From NCBI GenBank assembly GCA_027491255.1, contig JAIXWM010000006.1, positions 62,001-126,000 on the forward strand: a stretch of DNA of 64,000 nt, written 5' to 3'. Numbering within the stretch: position 1 is the first letter of the stretch; each line of letters opens with the position of its first letter. The stretch comes from Rubrivivax sp. (GTDB lineage Bacteria; Pseudomonadota; Gammaproteobacteria; Burkholderiales; Burkholderiaceae_C). Made by a program: the position numbers and the translations under genes. The notes beneath the pieces were generated by a model. That model was given only the letters and a program-made list of their open reading frames with translations, was not told the DNA's origin and ran no database searches. Of this stretch, positions 1-9,397 are shown one piece after another.

Positions 1-794
1 ACCGCCAGTTGCTGCAGGCGGCCGAGTTTTTCCTTGAGCACGAAGACCGAGATCAGCACCGCGAACAACGCGCTCGTGTCGCGCAGAGCCGCCGAGATCG
101 CCATCGGCGCCTGGGTGAAGACCCAGACGATCAGCAGGTAGGACGCCATCGACACCACACCCGAGCCGACGACGACACGCCGGTGGCGCACGATGGCCGT
201 CCACAGCCCCGGGCGCCGGCGCTGGCGCAGCAGCATCAGCGAGCCGTTGACCACCGCGGCGCAGCAACCGTAGGCGATCGGCGAGCCGGACGAGCGGATG
301 CCCTGCACGTCGAGCATCACGCAGATGGCGCTGAACACGCCGCCCAGCAGCGTCCAGCCCAGCACGTCGGTCCCCAGACGCTGGCCGCCGCGGGCCTGCG
401 AGGCCATCAGGACCAGAGAAGACGCGATGCAGGCGATCCCGACCCAAGCCGCCACCGACAGACGCTCCCCGGCGAAGACCACCGACAAAGGCGCGATGAC
501 AAGAACCATCGTCGCACGGCTCAGCGGGTAGACGGCGCCGTATGCGCCCCGCTCGTAGGCGCGCAGCAGGCACAGGATGCCCAGCCAGTTGAAGAAACAG
601 CTCGCCGCCATCCAGCCCCAGGCCTCGGCCCGCGGCCAGGGCAGCCACAGCAGCAGCGGCAGGGTCACGAGCCCGGCAGCCACCATCTGCCCGGTCATGG
701 CCTCGGTCGTCTGCCCGGTGTGCTTGACGGCGGCAGTCCAGCTCGCGTGCAGCAGCGCGCTCAGCAATGCGGCGAGGACGAGGAGGGTGTCCAT
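1..794 (-). CDS. DMT/EamA-family drug/metabolite exporter (C-terminus beyond window)
   Basis: Reading from an ATG at 794 toward 1 gives at least 264 codons without a stop. The protein is a chain of hydrophobic helices separated by short loops, starting MDTLLVLAALLSALLHASW, with an EamA-like repeat (HASWTAAVKHTGQ) and helix-rich stretches such as GVVSMASYLLIVWVFTQAP. EamA proteins have two five-helix repeats in the inner membrane and export small metabolites or amino acids; the substrate cannot be read here. The start lies 15 bp downstream of the acyl-CoA dehydrogenase stop, so the two are probably co-transcribed. The end of the gene lies outside the window. Confidence 0.8.
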   Translation of the reverse strand, partial: MDTLLVLAALLSALLHASWTAAVKHTGQTTEAMTGQMVAAGLVTLPLLLWLPWPRAEAWGWMAASCFFNWLGILCLLRAYERGAYGAVYPLSRATMVLVIAPLSVVFAGERLSVAAWVGIACIASSLVLMASQARGGQRLGTDVLGWTLLGGVFSAICVMLDVQGIRSSGSPIAYGCCAAVVNGSLMLLRQRRRPGLWTAIVRHRRVVVGSGVVSMASYLLIVWVFTQAPMAISAALRDTSALFAVLISVFVLKEKLGRLQQLA

Positions 795-809
795 CGCCAG
801 ACGCGGTGT

Positions 810-1997
810 TCAGGCGCCGAGCACGTCGCGCCCGACGATGAGCTGCTGCACTTCGGTGGCGCCCTCGTAGATGCGCAGGGCGCGGATCTCGCGGTACAGC
901 GACTCCACCACCGAGCCGACCCGCACGCCCAGGCCGCCGTGCATCTGCAGCGCGCGGTCGATCACGCGCTGGGCGTTCTCGGTGGCGCACATCTTGGCCA
1001 TCGCCGCCTCGCGCGTGGTGCGCGCGCCCTTGACGTCTCGCAGCCAGGCGGCGCGGTAGGTCAGCAGCGCCGCGGCGTCGATGGCGGCGGCCATCTCGCC
1101 GAGCGCCGCCTGGGTGAGCTGGAAGTCGGCCAGCGTCTGGCCGAACATGCGGCGCGCCTTCGCGTGCGCCACGGCCTCGTCGAGCGCACGCCGGGCGAAG
1201 CCCAGCGCCGCCGCCGCGACGGAGGCGCGGAAGATGTCGAGCGTGCGCATCGCAAGCTTGAAGCCCTCGCCGGGGGCGCCGAGCAGGTGGCCCTTCGGGA
1301 TGCGGCAGCCGCTGAACTGCAGCCGCGCCAGCGGGTGCGGTGCGATCACGTCGATGCGCTCGGCGATCTCCAGCCCCGGCGTGCCGGCCTCGACGACGAA
1401 GGCGCTGATCGACGCCGTGGGCTTGCCACCGGGCCCGCCCACGGGCTGACCGTCGACGTCGAGGGTGCGCGCGAAGACGCAGTAGACATCGGCGATGCCG
1501 CCGTTGCTGATCCAGGTCTTCTGCCCGTCCAGCACCCAGTGCTCACCATCGTCGCGCGCGGTGCAGACCATGGCCGCGACGTCGGAGCCGGCCTGCGGCT
1601 CGGACAGCGCGAAGGCCGAGATCCACTCGCCCCGCGCCACACGCGGCAGCACGCGGGCCTGCAGTTCGGGGCGGCCAGCCAGTGTGATGGCACCGGTGCC
1701 CAGGCCTTGCATCGCGAAGGCGAAGTCGGCCAGCCCGTCGTGCCGCGCGAGCGTCTCGCGCGCCACGACGAGTGCCCGCGAATCCAGCGCCGGCAGCGCC
1801 CCCCCATGCGCGGCCGGCACGCACCAGCGCAGGTGCCCGGCCTGCCCGAGCATGGTCACCAGGCGACGGCAGGCGGCGTCGGTATCGGCATGGTCGACGC
1901 TGGCCAGGTGCTGCGCGCACCAGACATCGAGCGCGGCCGCCTGCTCGCGGTGCAGGTCGTCGAAGAAGGGAATGTCGAGGTGGGAGAGGCGGGTCAT
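810..1997 (-). CDS. acyl-CoA dehydrogenase (395 aa)
   Basis: Full-length FAD-dependent acyl-CoA dehydrogenase, which introduces an alpha-beta double bond into a CoA thioester and passes electrons to ETF. The family signature SEPQAGSD is at residues 132-139. The C-terminal IYEGATEVQ segment places the probable catalytic base at Glu378. Length matches the usual 380-400 residues. It lies in the same direction as the crotonase and the fused monooxygenase/reductase upstream, so a role in CoA-linked breakdown of an aromatic-derived acyl chain is likely. About 445 bp with two hairpin elements separate it from the crotonase, so it may have its own promoter. Substrate is not determinable. Confidence 0.92.
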   Translation of the reverse strand: MTRLSHLDIPFFDDLHREQAAALDVWCAQHLASVDHADTDAACRRLVTMLGQAGHLRWCVPAAHGGALPALDSRALVVARETLARHDGLADFAFAMQGLGTGAITLAGRPELQARVLPRVARGEWISAFALSEPQAGSDVAAMVCTARDDGEHWVLDGQKTWISNGGIADVYCVFARTLDVDGQPVGGPGGKPTASISAFVVEAGTPGLEIAERIDVIAPHPLARLQFSGCRIPKGHLLGAPGEGFKLAMRTLDIFRASVAAAALGFARRALDEAVAHAKARRMFGQTLADFQLTQAALGEMAAAIDAAALLTYRAAWLRDVKGARTTREAAMAKMCATENAQRVIDRALQMHGGLGVRVGSVVESLYREIRALRIYEGATEVQQLIVGRDVLGA

Positions 1998-2081
1998 GGT
2001 GGTGTGGCGGCTCCGTCTTTCGGCGGCTTATCGATGCTGTCGGCGGCTCTTTGGCCTTGATTTCACGCCTGCATCTTCTCA

Positions 2082-2183
2082 GACGCGGGGTGTAGGTACC
2101 CCCCTCCGCTCATGTCCCCCGGCCCGGGCTGCGCCCGTGCCTCCTCCTTTACTTCGCTGCGGGGGGTACCCACACCCCGCGTC
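2082..2183. repeat. 102-bp hairpin element, copy A
   Basis: The outer arms 2082-2104 and 2161-2183 pair over 22 of 23 positions (GACGCGGGGTG against CACCCCGCGTC, and GGTACCCCCC against GGGGGGTACC). Inside lie two unpaired motifs, TCCGCTCATGTCC (2105-2117) and CCTTTACTTCGCTGC (2146-2160). An apical stem pairs 2121-2129 with 2133-2141 (8 of 9) around a TGC loop. Copy B nearby has the same length and the same internal motifs but different stems. Open reading frames crossing the element are not credible genes. Confidence 0.85.
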
Positions 2184-2306
2184 CTGCCAGCATCGCCCCA
2201 GTCGAACCGCACGGTTGACCAGCGAGCTTGGAACGCCGAACACCACACTGCATAACCGGTGGACGTGAGAGAACGTTTCGCATGCAAGATCCATGACGCC
2301 GCCAGA

Positions 2307-2408
2307 GCGGGGAGGCTGGGTGCCCTGCGCAGCGAAGTAAAGGGGGAGCCATCGGCTGCAGGCCGATGGCGGAGGACATGAGCGGAGCAGGGCACCCGGC
2401 CTCCCCGC
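2307..2408. repeat. 102-bp hairpin element, copy B (inverted relative to copy A)
   Basis: The outer arms 2307-2328 and 2387-2408 pair over 22 positions (21 Watson-Crick plus one G-T). The internal motifs are the reverse complements of those in copy A: GCAGCGAAGTAAAGG (2329-2343) and GGACATGAGCGGA (2374-2386). The apical stem GCCATCGGC/GCCGATGGC is a perfect 9 bp around the loop TGCAG. The 123 bp between the two copies (2184-2306) contain nothing I can identify. Confidence 0.85.
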
Positions 2409-2442
2409 TCCCGCGAGATGCTGGAGCGGAAATTGAACTCTC

Positions 2443-3273
2443 TCAATCCCCCTCGAACCGCGGCGTCTGCTTCGCCGCAAACGCGTCGAAGGCGCGCTTG
2501 AAGTCCTGGGTCATCATGCAGATGGCCTGGGCCTGGGCCTCGGACTCGATCATCTCCTCGATGCCCATCGCCCATTCCTGGTTCAGCATCGTCTTCGTGA
2601 CCGTGTGGGCGAAGTAGGGTCCGTCGGCCAGCGAGCGCGCCAGCGCCTGCGCCCGGGCCACAACCTCCTCGCGCGGGTGCAGGGCGTTAAAGAAGCCCCA
2701 GGCCGCGCCCTCCTCGGCCGACATCGAGCGCCCCGTCATCAGCAGCTCGGTCGCCCGGCCCTGACCGATCACGCGCGGCAGCAGTCCGCAGGCGCCCATG
2801 TCGGCGCCGGCCAGGCCCACGCGCGTGAACAGGTAGGCGGTCTTGGCCGACGGCGTGCCCAGACGCAGGTCTGCGGCCAGCGCAATCATCGCGCCCGCAC
2901 CGGCGCACACGCCGTCGATCGCCGCGACGATGGGTTGCGGCGCGCGCTTCATCGCCTTGACCAGATCGCCCGTCATGCGGGTGAAGCGCAGGAGCTCGGG
3001 CATCGGCATCTTCGTCAGCGGCTCGATGATCTCGAACACGTCGCCGCCGGAGCAGAAATTGCCGCCCTCGCCCGCAACCACCACGGCGCGCACGTCGCTG
3101 GCGTAGACGAGGTTGCGAAACAGGTCGCGCAGCTCCGCGTAGCTGTCGAAGGTCAGCGGGTTCTTCTTCTCGGGCCGGTTCAGCGTGATCGTCGCCACGC
3201 GGCCGTCGTCACTGCACTGCCAGCGGAAGTGGCGGGCCGCGTAGTCCTTGAAGGGCTTCTTGTCGTCATGCAT
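2443..3273 (-). CDS. enoyl-CoA hydratase/isomerase family protein (crotonase fold, 276 aa)
   Basis: Crotonase-superfamily enzyme acting on CoA thioesters. Oxyanion-hole loops are visible as GNFCSGGD (71-78) and GVCAGAGA (121-128), with the typical ALAADLRLG after the second. Where classical hydratases carry their first catalytic glutamate, this protein reads [12 protein letters not shown] (151-162), so the reaction may not be simple hydration. The start chosen (MHDDKK) has an AGGAG ribosome site just upstream; the reading frame stays open further upstream without a better start. It lies 58 bp after the fused monooxygenase/reductase in the same direction, so it is very probably in the same operon and acts on that enzyme's dearomatised product. 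Confidence 0.88.
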   Translation of the reverse strand: MHDDKKPFKDYAARHFRWQCSDDGRVATITLNRPEKKNPLTFDSYAELRDLFRNLVYASDVRAVVVAGEGGNFCSGGDVFEIIEPLTKMPMPELLRFTRMTGDLVKAMKRAPQPIVAAIDGVCAGAGAMIALAADLRLGTPSAKTAYLFTRVGLAGADMGACGLLPRVIGQGRATELLMTGRSMSAEEGAAWGFFNALHPREEVVARAQALARSLADGPYFAHTVTKTMLNQEWAMGIEEMIESEAQAQAICMMTQDFKRAFDAFAAKQTPRFEGD

Positions 3274-3331
3274 TGCTTCGTGCTCCTGGGGGGCGGGGGG
3301 ACAGGCGCCTGAAGTTGGTTGCGCGTGGATT

Positions 3332-5704
3332 TCAGGCCGGTCCCGCCGAACCCGCCGCCGCGCGCTTGAGCTGGGCCTCGAACTGACTGCGCCCGGAAAG
3401 ATACGGCAGCGGCCAGGCGATGTCGGCATGGCCGATCTTCGCGGCCTCGTGCAGCGTCCACGCCGGGTCGGCCAGGTGCGGGCGGGCCACGGCGCAGAGG
3501 TCGGCACGACCGGCGGCGATCACCATGTTGACATGGTCGGCCTCGGAGATGGCGCCCACGGCCACGGTCGGGATGCCAACCTCGTTGCGGATGCGGTCGG
3601 CAAACGGCGTCTGGTACATGCGGCCGTAGACCGGCTTCTGCTCGGCCACCACCTGGCCCGAGGAGCAGTCGATGATGTCGGCCCCGGCCTGCTTGAACAG
3701 ACGCGCGATCGCGACCGCATCGTCGGCCGTGTTGCCGCCGGGGAACCAGTCATGGCAGGACAGCCGCACCGAAATCGGCCGGTCCTGCGGCCAGGCCGCG
3801 CGGACGGCTGCGAAGACCTCCAGCGGGTAGCGGGCGCGGTTCTCGACGCTGCCGCCGTACTCATCGTCGCGCCGGTTCGTCAGCGGGGAGAGAAAGCTCG
3901 ACAGCAGGTAGCCGTGCGCGCAGTGCAGCTCGAGGATGTCGAAGCCGGCCTCGGCGGCGCGCCGTGTGGCAGCGACGAAATCGTCGCGCACGCGGTCCAT
4001 TTCGGCGCGCGTCATCGCGCGCGGCACCTGGCTGTGCGGCAGGTAAGGCAGGGCCGATGCCGAGAGCAGCGGCCAGTTGCCCGCCACCAGCGGCTCGTCC
4101 ATCTGCTGCCAGCCCAGCTGCGTGCTGCCCTTGCGCCCGGCGTGGCCGAGCTGGATGCCCATCTTCGCACCCGAGTTCGCGTGGACGAAGTCGACGATGC
4201 GCTTCCAGGCGTCGAGCTGCGCGTCGTTCCACAGCCCGGCGCAGCCGGGTGTGATGCGCGCGTCGGGGCTGGTGCAGGTCATCTCGGTGTAGAGCAGCCC
4301 GGCGCCGCCGAGCGCGCGCGCGCCGAAATGCACGAGGTGGAAGTCGCCCGGCATGCCATCGGCGGCCGAGTACATCGCCATCGGCGAGACGACGGCGCGG
4401 TTGGGCACGGTCATGCCGCGCAGCTTGAACGGTGTGAACATCGGGCTGGGCGGCTTCAGCGCCGCCGGGGCGGCCTCAACCGCCGCGGCGGACACCGGCA
4501 GGCCGGCCTGCGCTGCAGCCTTGCGCGCGTACCAGCGCTCGTAGCCCTCGAGCCAGTGTGCGTCGCGCAAGCGCAGGTTCTCGTGGCTGATGCGCTGGCT
4601 GCGCGTCAGCATCGAGTACATGAACTGCTCGGGCTCGAGCTGGTCGCAGTAGCGCGTGCCCACCACCTCGAACCACTCCATCGCGTTCCAGGCCGCGTTC
4701 TGCAGGCGCAGCACGTCGACCTCGCGCTCGGCCTGGTAGCGCTCGAGCACGGCCGGGATGTCGGCCGCGCCGCCGCCGCCGGCGGCTTTCGCCTCCTTGA
4801 ACAGCCGCGCCATGCCGATGGCATCTTCCAGTGCCAGCTTGGTGCCCGAGCCGATGGCGAAGTGCGCGGTATGCACCGCGTCCCCCATCAGCACCACGTG
4901 GCTGCGGCCGTTGTGGTGGTGCCAGCGCCGGCAGCGCACGCGCTGGAAGTTCAGCCAGGCCGAGCCGCGCAGGTGCCTCGCGTTGCTCAGCAGCGGGTGG
5001 CCGTCGAGGTACTTCGCGAACAGCTTCTCGCAGAAGGCGATCGACTCGTCGGTGTTCGCCCGGTCCAGCCCGTGGGCCTTCCACACGTGCTCTGGCGTCT
5101 CGACGATGTAGGTCGTCGTCTGGTCGTCGAACTTGTAGACGTGGCTCTGGAACCAGCCGTGCTCGGTCTTCTCGAAATGGAAGTTGAAGGCGTCGTAGAG
5201 CTTGGTCGTGCCCAGCCAGATGAAGCGGTTGGGCCGGGTGACGATGTCGGGCTGGAAGACCTCGGCGTACTTCTGGCGGATCCGGGAGTTCACGCCGTCG
5301 CTGGCGATGACGAGATCGGCATCGGGGTAGTCGGCGTCCGAATCGACCTCGGTCTCGAACTGCAGCTCGACGCCCAGTTCCTCGCAGCGCGCCTGCAGGA
5401 TGTTGAGCAGCTTCTTGCGCCCGATGCCCACGAAGCCGTGCCCGCCCGAGCGGATGACATGCCCCTTGAAGTGCAGTTCGATGTCGTCCCAGTGGTTGAA
5501 GGCGACCTCGATCGCGTCGGCCGTCGGGGTGTCCCAGCGCCGCATCCCGTCCAGCGTGGCGTCGGAGAACACCACCCCCCAGCCGAAGGTGTCGTAGGGC
5601 CGGTTGCGCTCGACGACCGTGATGTGGTGGCTCGGGTCGAGCTGCTTCATCAGCAGCGCGAAATACAGGCCGGCCGGACCGCCGCCGATGCAGACGATGC
5701 GCAT
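3332..5704 (-). CDS. fused FAD monooxygenase / old-yellow-enzyme reductase (2-aminobenzoyl-CoA or salicylyl-CoA type, 790 aa)
   Basis: Two flavoenzymes in one chain. Residues 1 to about 400 are a class A FAD monooxygenase: the FAD motif [10 protein letters not shown] is near the N-terminus and the second FAD motif [14 protein letters not shown] lies about two thirds of the way through this half. From about residue 422 ([15 protein letters not shown]) to the C-terminus is an FMN-dependent OYE-type TIM barrel, with [17 protein letters not shown] and [10 protein letters not shown]. This fusion is known for 2-aminobenzoyl-CoA monooxygenase/reductase of Azoarcus, which hydroxylates and then reduces the ring; databases often label relatives salicylyl-CoA 5-hydroxylase/oxidoreductase. 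The true substrate cannot be settled from sequence, and no CoA ligase is visible. The start has a GAGGAGAG ribosome site. It is first in an operon with the crotonase. Confidence 0.9.
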   Translation of the reverse strand: MRIVCIGGGPAGLYFALLMKQLDPSHHITVVERNRPYDTFGWGVVFSDATLDGMRRWDTPTADAIEVAFNHWDDIELHFKGHVIRSGGHGFVGIGRKKLLNILQARCEELGVELQFETEVDSDADYPDADLVIASDGVNSRIRQKYAEVFQPDIVTRPNRFIWLGTTKLYDAFNFHFEKTEHGWFQSHVYKFDDQTTTYIVETPEHVWKAHGLDRANTDESIAFCEKLFAKYLDGHPLLSNARHLRGSAWLNFQRVRCRRWHHHNGRSHVVLMGDAVHTAHFAIGSGTKLALEDAIGMARLFKEAKAAGGGGAADIPAVLERYQAEREVDVLRLQNAAWNAMEWFEVVGTRYCDQLEPEQFMYSMLTRSQRISHENLRLRDAHWLEGYERWYARKAAAQAGLPVSAAAVEAAPAALKPPSPMFTPFKLRGMTVPNRAVVSPMAMYSAADGMPGDFHLVHFGARALGGAGLLYTEMTCTSPDARITPGCAGLWNDAQLDAWKRIVDFVHANSGAKMGIQLGHAGRKGSTQLGWQQMDEPLVAGNWPLLSASALPYLPHSQVPRAMTRAEMDRVRDDFVAATRRAAEAGFDILELHCAHGYLLSSFLSPLTNRRDDEYGGSVENRARYPLEVFAAVRAAWPQDRPISVRLSCHDWFPGGNTADDAVAIARLFKQAGADIIDCSSGQVVAEQKPVYGRMYQTPFADRIRNEVGIPTVAVGAISEADHVNMVIAAGRADLCAVARPHLADPAWTLHEAAKIGHADIAWPLPYLSGRSQFEAQLKRAAAGSAGPA

Positions 5705-5746
5705 GCGGGAACTCTCCTCGGGAATGGGCCTGATTCTCGCCCGAAA

Positions 5747-5764
5747 TGCTTTAGGCCTAAAGCA
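5747..5764. promoter_or_regulatory. 18-bp perfect palindrome, candidate operator
   Basis: TGCTTTAGGCCTAAAGCA is a perfect inverted repeat about 43 bp upstream of the start of the fused monooxygenase gene. Size and TTTAGG/CCTAAA arms suit a MarR-type dimeric repressor, which often controls CoA-linked aromatic pathways. The regulator itself is not in the window, so the assignment is inference. Confidence 0.6.
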
Positions 5765-6159
5765 ATCAGTGCGGCTGCGACAAGCACCTGGCAACAGCAG
5801 CAGCGCGGCGCCGGTCGCATGCAAGATGCTCGAGTTCCTCAGGGCCGCATCAGCGGTGCGGCGGACGCCCTCCTGCCATGACCGAACGCCGGTCGCAAGG
5901 CGCGAACCCGAGATCAGCGCCGCCGCCGCGGTCGCCTTCATCCCCAGTTGGAGACCGCTGGCCGCAACCCCGTCGCGGCGAGGGCCGAGCAGGACACACT
6001 CTGGCTGGCAACGCGAAGTCCCAGGGCGGTCTCTCGGACCCTGTCGCGGTACATCGCAGGACATGCAGCCGCGTGTGCCGCAGAGCGGCGTCGCAGGCAC
6101 GGCCAGGGCGGGTCGCGAACGGCACACGGCCCACCGCACCCCCTGCCTACAATCCTTTC
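5765..6159. other. 395-bp divergent intergenic region
   Basis: Lies between the operator palindrome and the MBL-fold gene. Apart from a TACAAT hexamer at 6148-6153, six bases before the ATG at 6160 and a possible -10 element for a near-leaderless transcript, I see no gene or strong structure. Short open frames here show no recognisable protein. Confidence 0.5.
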
Positions 6160-7104
6160 ATGACCCTGCCTGCCTACCTGGAACCCCTGGGCGACGGCGT
6201 CCACCTCGTCGACACCGGTTTCCACCGCGAGCGCTTCGACGCTGCCTACCTGCTGGTGCAGGACGGCCGCGCCGCCTTCGTCGACACCGGCACCAACTTC
6301 TCGGTGCCGCGGCTGCTGGGCGCGCTGGACGCGCTCGGGCTGGCGCGCGAGGCCGTGGACTGGGTGATCCCGACGCACGTGCACCTCGACCACGCCGGCG
6401 GCGTGGGCCTGCTGATGCAGCACCTGCCGGCAGCGCGCGTGCTGGTGCACCCGCGCGGCGCGCGCCACATGATCGATCCCTCGGCCCTGTACCAAGGCGC
6501 GCTCGCCGTCTATGGCCAGGCCGAGATGGACCGCTCCTACGGCCGGCTCGTCGGCGTGGACGCGCAGCACGTGGTGGCCAGCAGTGACGGCATGACCGTG
6601 GAACTCGCCGGCCGTCCGCTGACGCTGATCGACACCCCCGGGCATGCCAAGCACCACCACTGCATCTGGGACGAGCTCACCGGTGGCTGGTTCACCGGCG
6701 ACACCCTGGGGCTGAGCTACCGCGAGTTCGACAACGAGCACGGGGCCTGGGTCATTCCGACGTCGACGCCGGTGCAGTTCGAACCCGAGGCGCTGCGGGC
6801 ATCGGTGTGCCGGCTGCTCGAGCGCGCGCCGCGTTGCGTCTACCTCACGCACTACGGCCGGGTCGGCGATGTCGACGTGCTGGCCGCGCGCATGCTGGCG
6901 CTGCTGGACCGCGTGGTGGCCATCGGCCAGGCCCTGCGATCGGCCCCCGACCGGCACGCCGCGCTGTGCCGCGAGCTGACGGCGCTGTACGTCGGCAGCC
7001 TGCGCGAGCACGGCTGCGCGATGCCCGAGCCCGAGATCGAACGCGCACTGGCGGTCGACATCGAACTCAACGCCCAGGGCATGGCGGTGTGGCTGGACCG
7101 CTGA
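6160..7104 (+). CDS. MBL-fold metallo-hydrolase (314 aa)
   Basis: Metallo-beta-lactamase-fold hydrolase. The dinuclear metal signature THVHLDHAGG (His73, His75, Asp77, His78) is clear, followed by DTPGHAKHHH and FTGDTLG, which supply further metal ligands. The family includes thioesterases, glyoxalase II and lactonases; the long C-terminal helical tail (after residue 230) and neighbouring gloA would allow a thioester substrate, but this is not shown. The frame is open well upstream, but ATG 6160 begins where family similarity begins and follows a TACAAT -10-like hexamer. Confidence 0.85.
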   Translation: MTLPAYLEPLGDGVHLVDTGFHRERFDAAYLLVQDGRAAFVDTGTNFSVPRLLGALDALGLAREAVDWVIPTHVHLDHAGGVGLLMQHLPAARVLVHPRGARHMIDPSALYQGALAVYGQAEMDRSYGRLVGVDAQHVVASSDGMTVELAGRPLTLIDTPGHAKHHHCIWDELTGGWFTGDTLGLSYREFDNEHGAWVIPTSTPVQFEPEALRASVCRLLERAPRCVYLTHYGRVGDVDVLAARMLALLDRVVAIGQALRSAPDRHAALCRELTALYVGSLREHGCAMPEPEIERALAVDIELNAQGMAVWLDR

Positions 7105-7422
7105 GGGTCTGCCAGCCGCCTGCCGGCTGCACCCGGGTCGTCCGAACGCAGCCGCGGCTGCGCAGCCTTCGCATGAGGCTCGAAGTCATCGGCGTCTCGG
7201 GCGATGCCGACGCCCCCGGCGAGATCGGCGACACGACGCAGATCGCCATTGGGGCGCGGACCGCACGCTGGAAGCCACTGCCGGCGGCGGACGCCGATTC
7301 GCAGAGCGCTCACCGACGCGCCTGAGCGTTCGGTGTGTGTGCGGGGTCGAGTCCTGCACGGGTACGCCGCCAAGTGGAAACCCGGCGCAAGGTCGCGCTC
7401 TGTTCTTGCCACAATCCACGTC
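7105..7422 (+). other. 318-bp intergenic region with 16-bp palindrome
   Basis: Contains the perfect palindrome CGCAGCCGCGGCTGCG at 7147-7162, about 43 bp after the MBL-fold stop codon. It could act as a transcript-end hairpin, though no T-run follows. A CACAAT hexamer at 7410-7415 precedes gloA by seven bases. No gene is recognisable in the rest. Confidence 0.4.
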
Positions 7423-7830
7423 ATGAGACTCCTGCACACCATGCTTCGCGTCGGCGACCTGCAACGGTCGATCGACTTCTACACCCAGGTCCTCGGCATG
7501 AACCTGCTGCGCACCACGCAGCGGCCCGAGCAGAAGTACGACCTCGCCTTCGTCGGCTACGGCACCAACCCCGAGCACGCCGAGATCGAACTGACCTACA
7601 ACTACGGGGTCGACCGCTACGAGCTCGGCAGCGCCTTCGGCCACATCGCCATCGGCGTGCCCGACGTCGCCGCGACCTGCGCCGCAGTGCGCGACAAGGC
7701 AGCGGCACTGGGCGGCGCAGTCACGCGCGAAGCCGGCCCGGTCAAGGGGGGCACGACCGTGATTGCCTTCATCACCGACCCCGACGGCTACAAGCTCGAG
7801 CTGATCGAGCGCCCGGCACTGGCCGGTTGA
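7423..7830 (+). CDS. gloA: lactoylglutathione lyase (glyoxalase I)
   Basis: Converts the hemithioacetal of methylglyoxal and glutathione to S-lactoylglutathione in the cytoplasm. The 135-residue chain begins [20 protein letters not shown], nearly as in E. coli GloA. The metal ligands His5, Glu56 and His74 align directly; the fourth, E. coli Glu122, corresponds to Glu126 in DPDGYKLE because of a four-residue insertion. This is the short, nickel-type bacterial form. A CACAAT hexamer seven bases before the ATG suggests a short or absent leader. Confidence 0.97.
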   Translation: MRLLHTMLRVGDLQRSIDFYTQVLGMNLLRTTQRPEQKYDLAFVGYGTNPEHAEIELTYNYGVDRYELGSAFGHIAIGVPDVAATCAAVRDKAAALGGAVTREAGPVKGGTTVIAFITDPDGYKLELIERPALAG

Positions 7831-7833
7831 AGC

Positions 7834-7847
7834 GCCGGCGCGCCGGC
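7834..7847 (+). terminator. possible hairpin after gloA
   Basis: GCCGGCGCGCCGGC is a 14-bp perfect palindrome beginning four bases after the gloA stop. There is no T-run, so termination is only a possibility. Confidence 0.3.
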
Positions 7848-7937
7848 ATCCGGCGGCGCAAGCGGTTCGCGACGGGGGACGGACAACGGACGACAGGCCC
7901 GCTCGCAGCCGCGTCATGAACGCCGAGGAGACGTTGC

Positions 7938-8573
7938 ATGTACCTGCCCAGCCATTTCGAGCAGACCGACCCCGCGGCACTGCACGCGCTGTTGCGCGAG
8001 CACCCGCTCGCCACGCTGGTGAGCACCGGTCCCCAGGGGCTGACCGCCGACCTGATCCCGCTCGAACTGGACCCGTCTGTCGGGCCGCACGGCGTGCTGC
8101 GCGGCCACGTGGCGCGCGCCAACCCGCTGTGGCGGGTGGCCGGCGGGCAGCCCGTGCTCGCCGTCTTCAACGGCCCGCAGGCCTATGTCACGCCGTCCTG
8201 GTACCCGAGCAAAGCCGCCACGCACAAGGTCGTGCCCACCTGGAACTACACCACCGTGCACGCGCACGGCAAGCTGCTCGCCGTCGATGACGCGCCCTGG
8301 CTGCACGCCTTGGTGGACCGGCTGACACAGGTGCGCGAAGCCCCCCGGGAGACGCCGTGGTCGGTCGCCGACGCCCCCCAGGACTACGTGGACCAGATGC
8401 TGCGCGCGATCGTCGGCATCGAGATCCCCGTCGAGCGCCTCGTGGGCAAGTGGAAGCTGAGCCAGAACCGGCTGCCCGACGACCGTCAGGGCGTGATCGA
8501 GGGGCTGGCGCGGGAGCCAGACGCGCAGGCCCGCCAGGTGGCCGGACTGGTGGCGCAGGCGGCGCGCGGCTGA
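7938..8573 (+). CDS. FMN-binding negative transcriptional regulator (PaiB family, 211 aa)
   Basis: PaiB-type split-barrel flavin-binding protein. It starts MYLPSHFEQTD and contains the characteristic FNGPQAYVTPSWYPSK and VPTWNYTTVHAHG segments. The C-terminus (LVGKWKLSQNRLPDDRQGVI) is also typical. PaiB was described in Bacillus as repressing sporulation and protease genes together with PaiA; in proteobacteria the role is undefined and flavin-linked chemistry is just as plausible. A GAGGAG ribosome site precedes the ATG. It follows gloA in the same direction by 107 bp. Confidence 0.92.
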   Translation: MYLPSHFEQTDPAALHALLREHPLATLVSTGPQGLTADLIPLELDPSVGPHGVLRGHVARANPLWRVAGGQPVLAVFNGPQAYVTPSWYPSKAATHKVVPTWNYTTVHAHGKLLAVDDAPWLHALVDRLTQVREAPRETPWSVADAPQDYVDQMLRAIVGIEIPVERLVGKWKLSQNRLPDDRQGVIEGLAREPDAQARQVAGLVAQAARG

Positions 8574-8708
8574 GTCCGAATCGGATCGCCGATGGGCGCT
8601 GCAGGTGCAGCGCAGGACATCAATGCATCAAGAAGGGGCCTTGCGCCGGGCAGCGGCTTGAATCGGCGCGCGGCGGGGAGGCATCAGGCAGCGCGCAGCG
8701 GGAAAACA

Positions 8709-9335
8709 TCACGCAGCGCGTAACGCTGCAGCCTCGCGCGCCAGTTGCGTCACGCGCGCCCAGTCGCCCGCCTCGACGGCATCAGCCGGCGTCAACCAGG
8801 AGCCACCGCACACGGGCACGTGGGGCAAGGCCAGGAACTGCGGCGCCGTCTGCGGCGTGACGCCGCCGGTAGGGCAGAAGGCCACGTCCGGGAAGGGGCC
8901 GGCGAGCGCCTTGAGCATCGGGATACCGCCGGCCGCCGTGGCTGGGAAGAACTTCAGGAAGTGGTGCCCATCGGCCTGGGCCTGCATCACCTCGCTGGCG
9001 GTGGCCACGCCCGGCAGCAGCGGCAGGCGCAGGTCGGCACAGGCCCGGCCGATCTCGCTCGTGTAGCCGGGGCTGACGGCAAAACGTGCGCCCGCAGCCC
9101 GCGCGTCGCGCGCATCCGCCACCGAGCGCACCGTGCCGGCGCCGACCAAGGCCTCGGGCACGGCCTCGGCGATGGCCTCGATGCAGCGCAGCGCCACCGG
9201 CGTGCGCAGCGTCACCTCCAGCACCTTCACGCCCCCGGCCAGGAGGGCGCGCGCCAGCGGCACGGCATCTTCCACGCGCTGCACCACGATGACGGGAATC
9301 ACAGGGCCGTGGGCGGCAAGTTCGAGCGTGTTCAT
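8709..9335 (-). CDS. eda: 2-dehydro-3-deoxyphosphogluconate aldolase
   Basis: Class I aldolase of the Entner-Doudoroff pathway, splitting KDPG to pyruvate and glyceraldehyde 3-phosphate. The Schiff-base lysine is Lys128 in HHFLKFFPA; the conserved glutamate is Glu40 in KVLEVTLRT, and the phosphate loop is PTGGVTPQTA. At 208 residues it has the expected length. It lies 62 bp downstream of edd in the same direction, forming the usual edd-eda operon. Confidence 0.97.
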   Translation of the reverse strand: MNTLELAAHGPVIPVIVVQRVEDAVPLARALLAGGVKVLEVTLRTPVALRCIEAIAEAVPEALVGAGTVRSVADARDARAAGARFAVSPGYTSEIGRACADLRLPLLPGVATASEVMQAQADGHHFLKFFPATAAGGIPMLKALAGPFPDVAFCPTGGVTPQTAPQFLALPHVPVCGGSWLTPADAVEAGDWARVTQLAREAAALRAA

Positions 9336-9397
9336 CGTCGGGAAACCTCAAGGCAGTCGGCAAGCCCGCAGTGTGGCAGGGAGCGTTGAACGGCGGA

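Noticed and set aside
9..2060. 683-codon plus-strand frame across the acyl-CoA dehydrogenase and DMT genes
   Set aside because: Shadow of two well-supported minus-strand genes; its translation is Arg/His/Gln-rich with no family features.
2063..2575. Minus-strand frames across the two hairpin elements
   Set aside because: They cross structured repeats and the end of the crotonase gene in another frame; no protein features.
3248..5881. 877-codon plus-strand frame opposite the fused monooxygenase
   Set aside because: Antisense shadow; the minus-strand protein has intact FAD and OYE motifs along its whole length.
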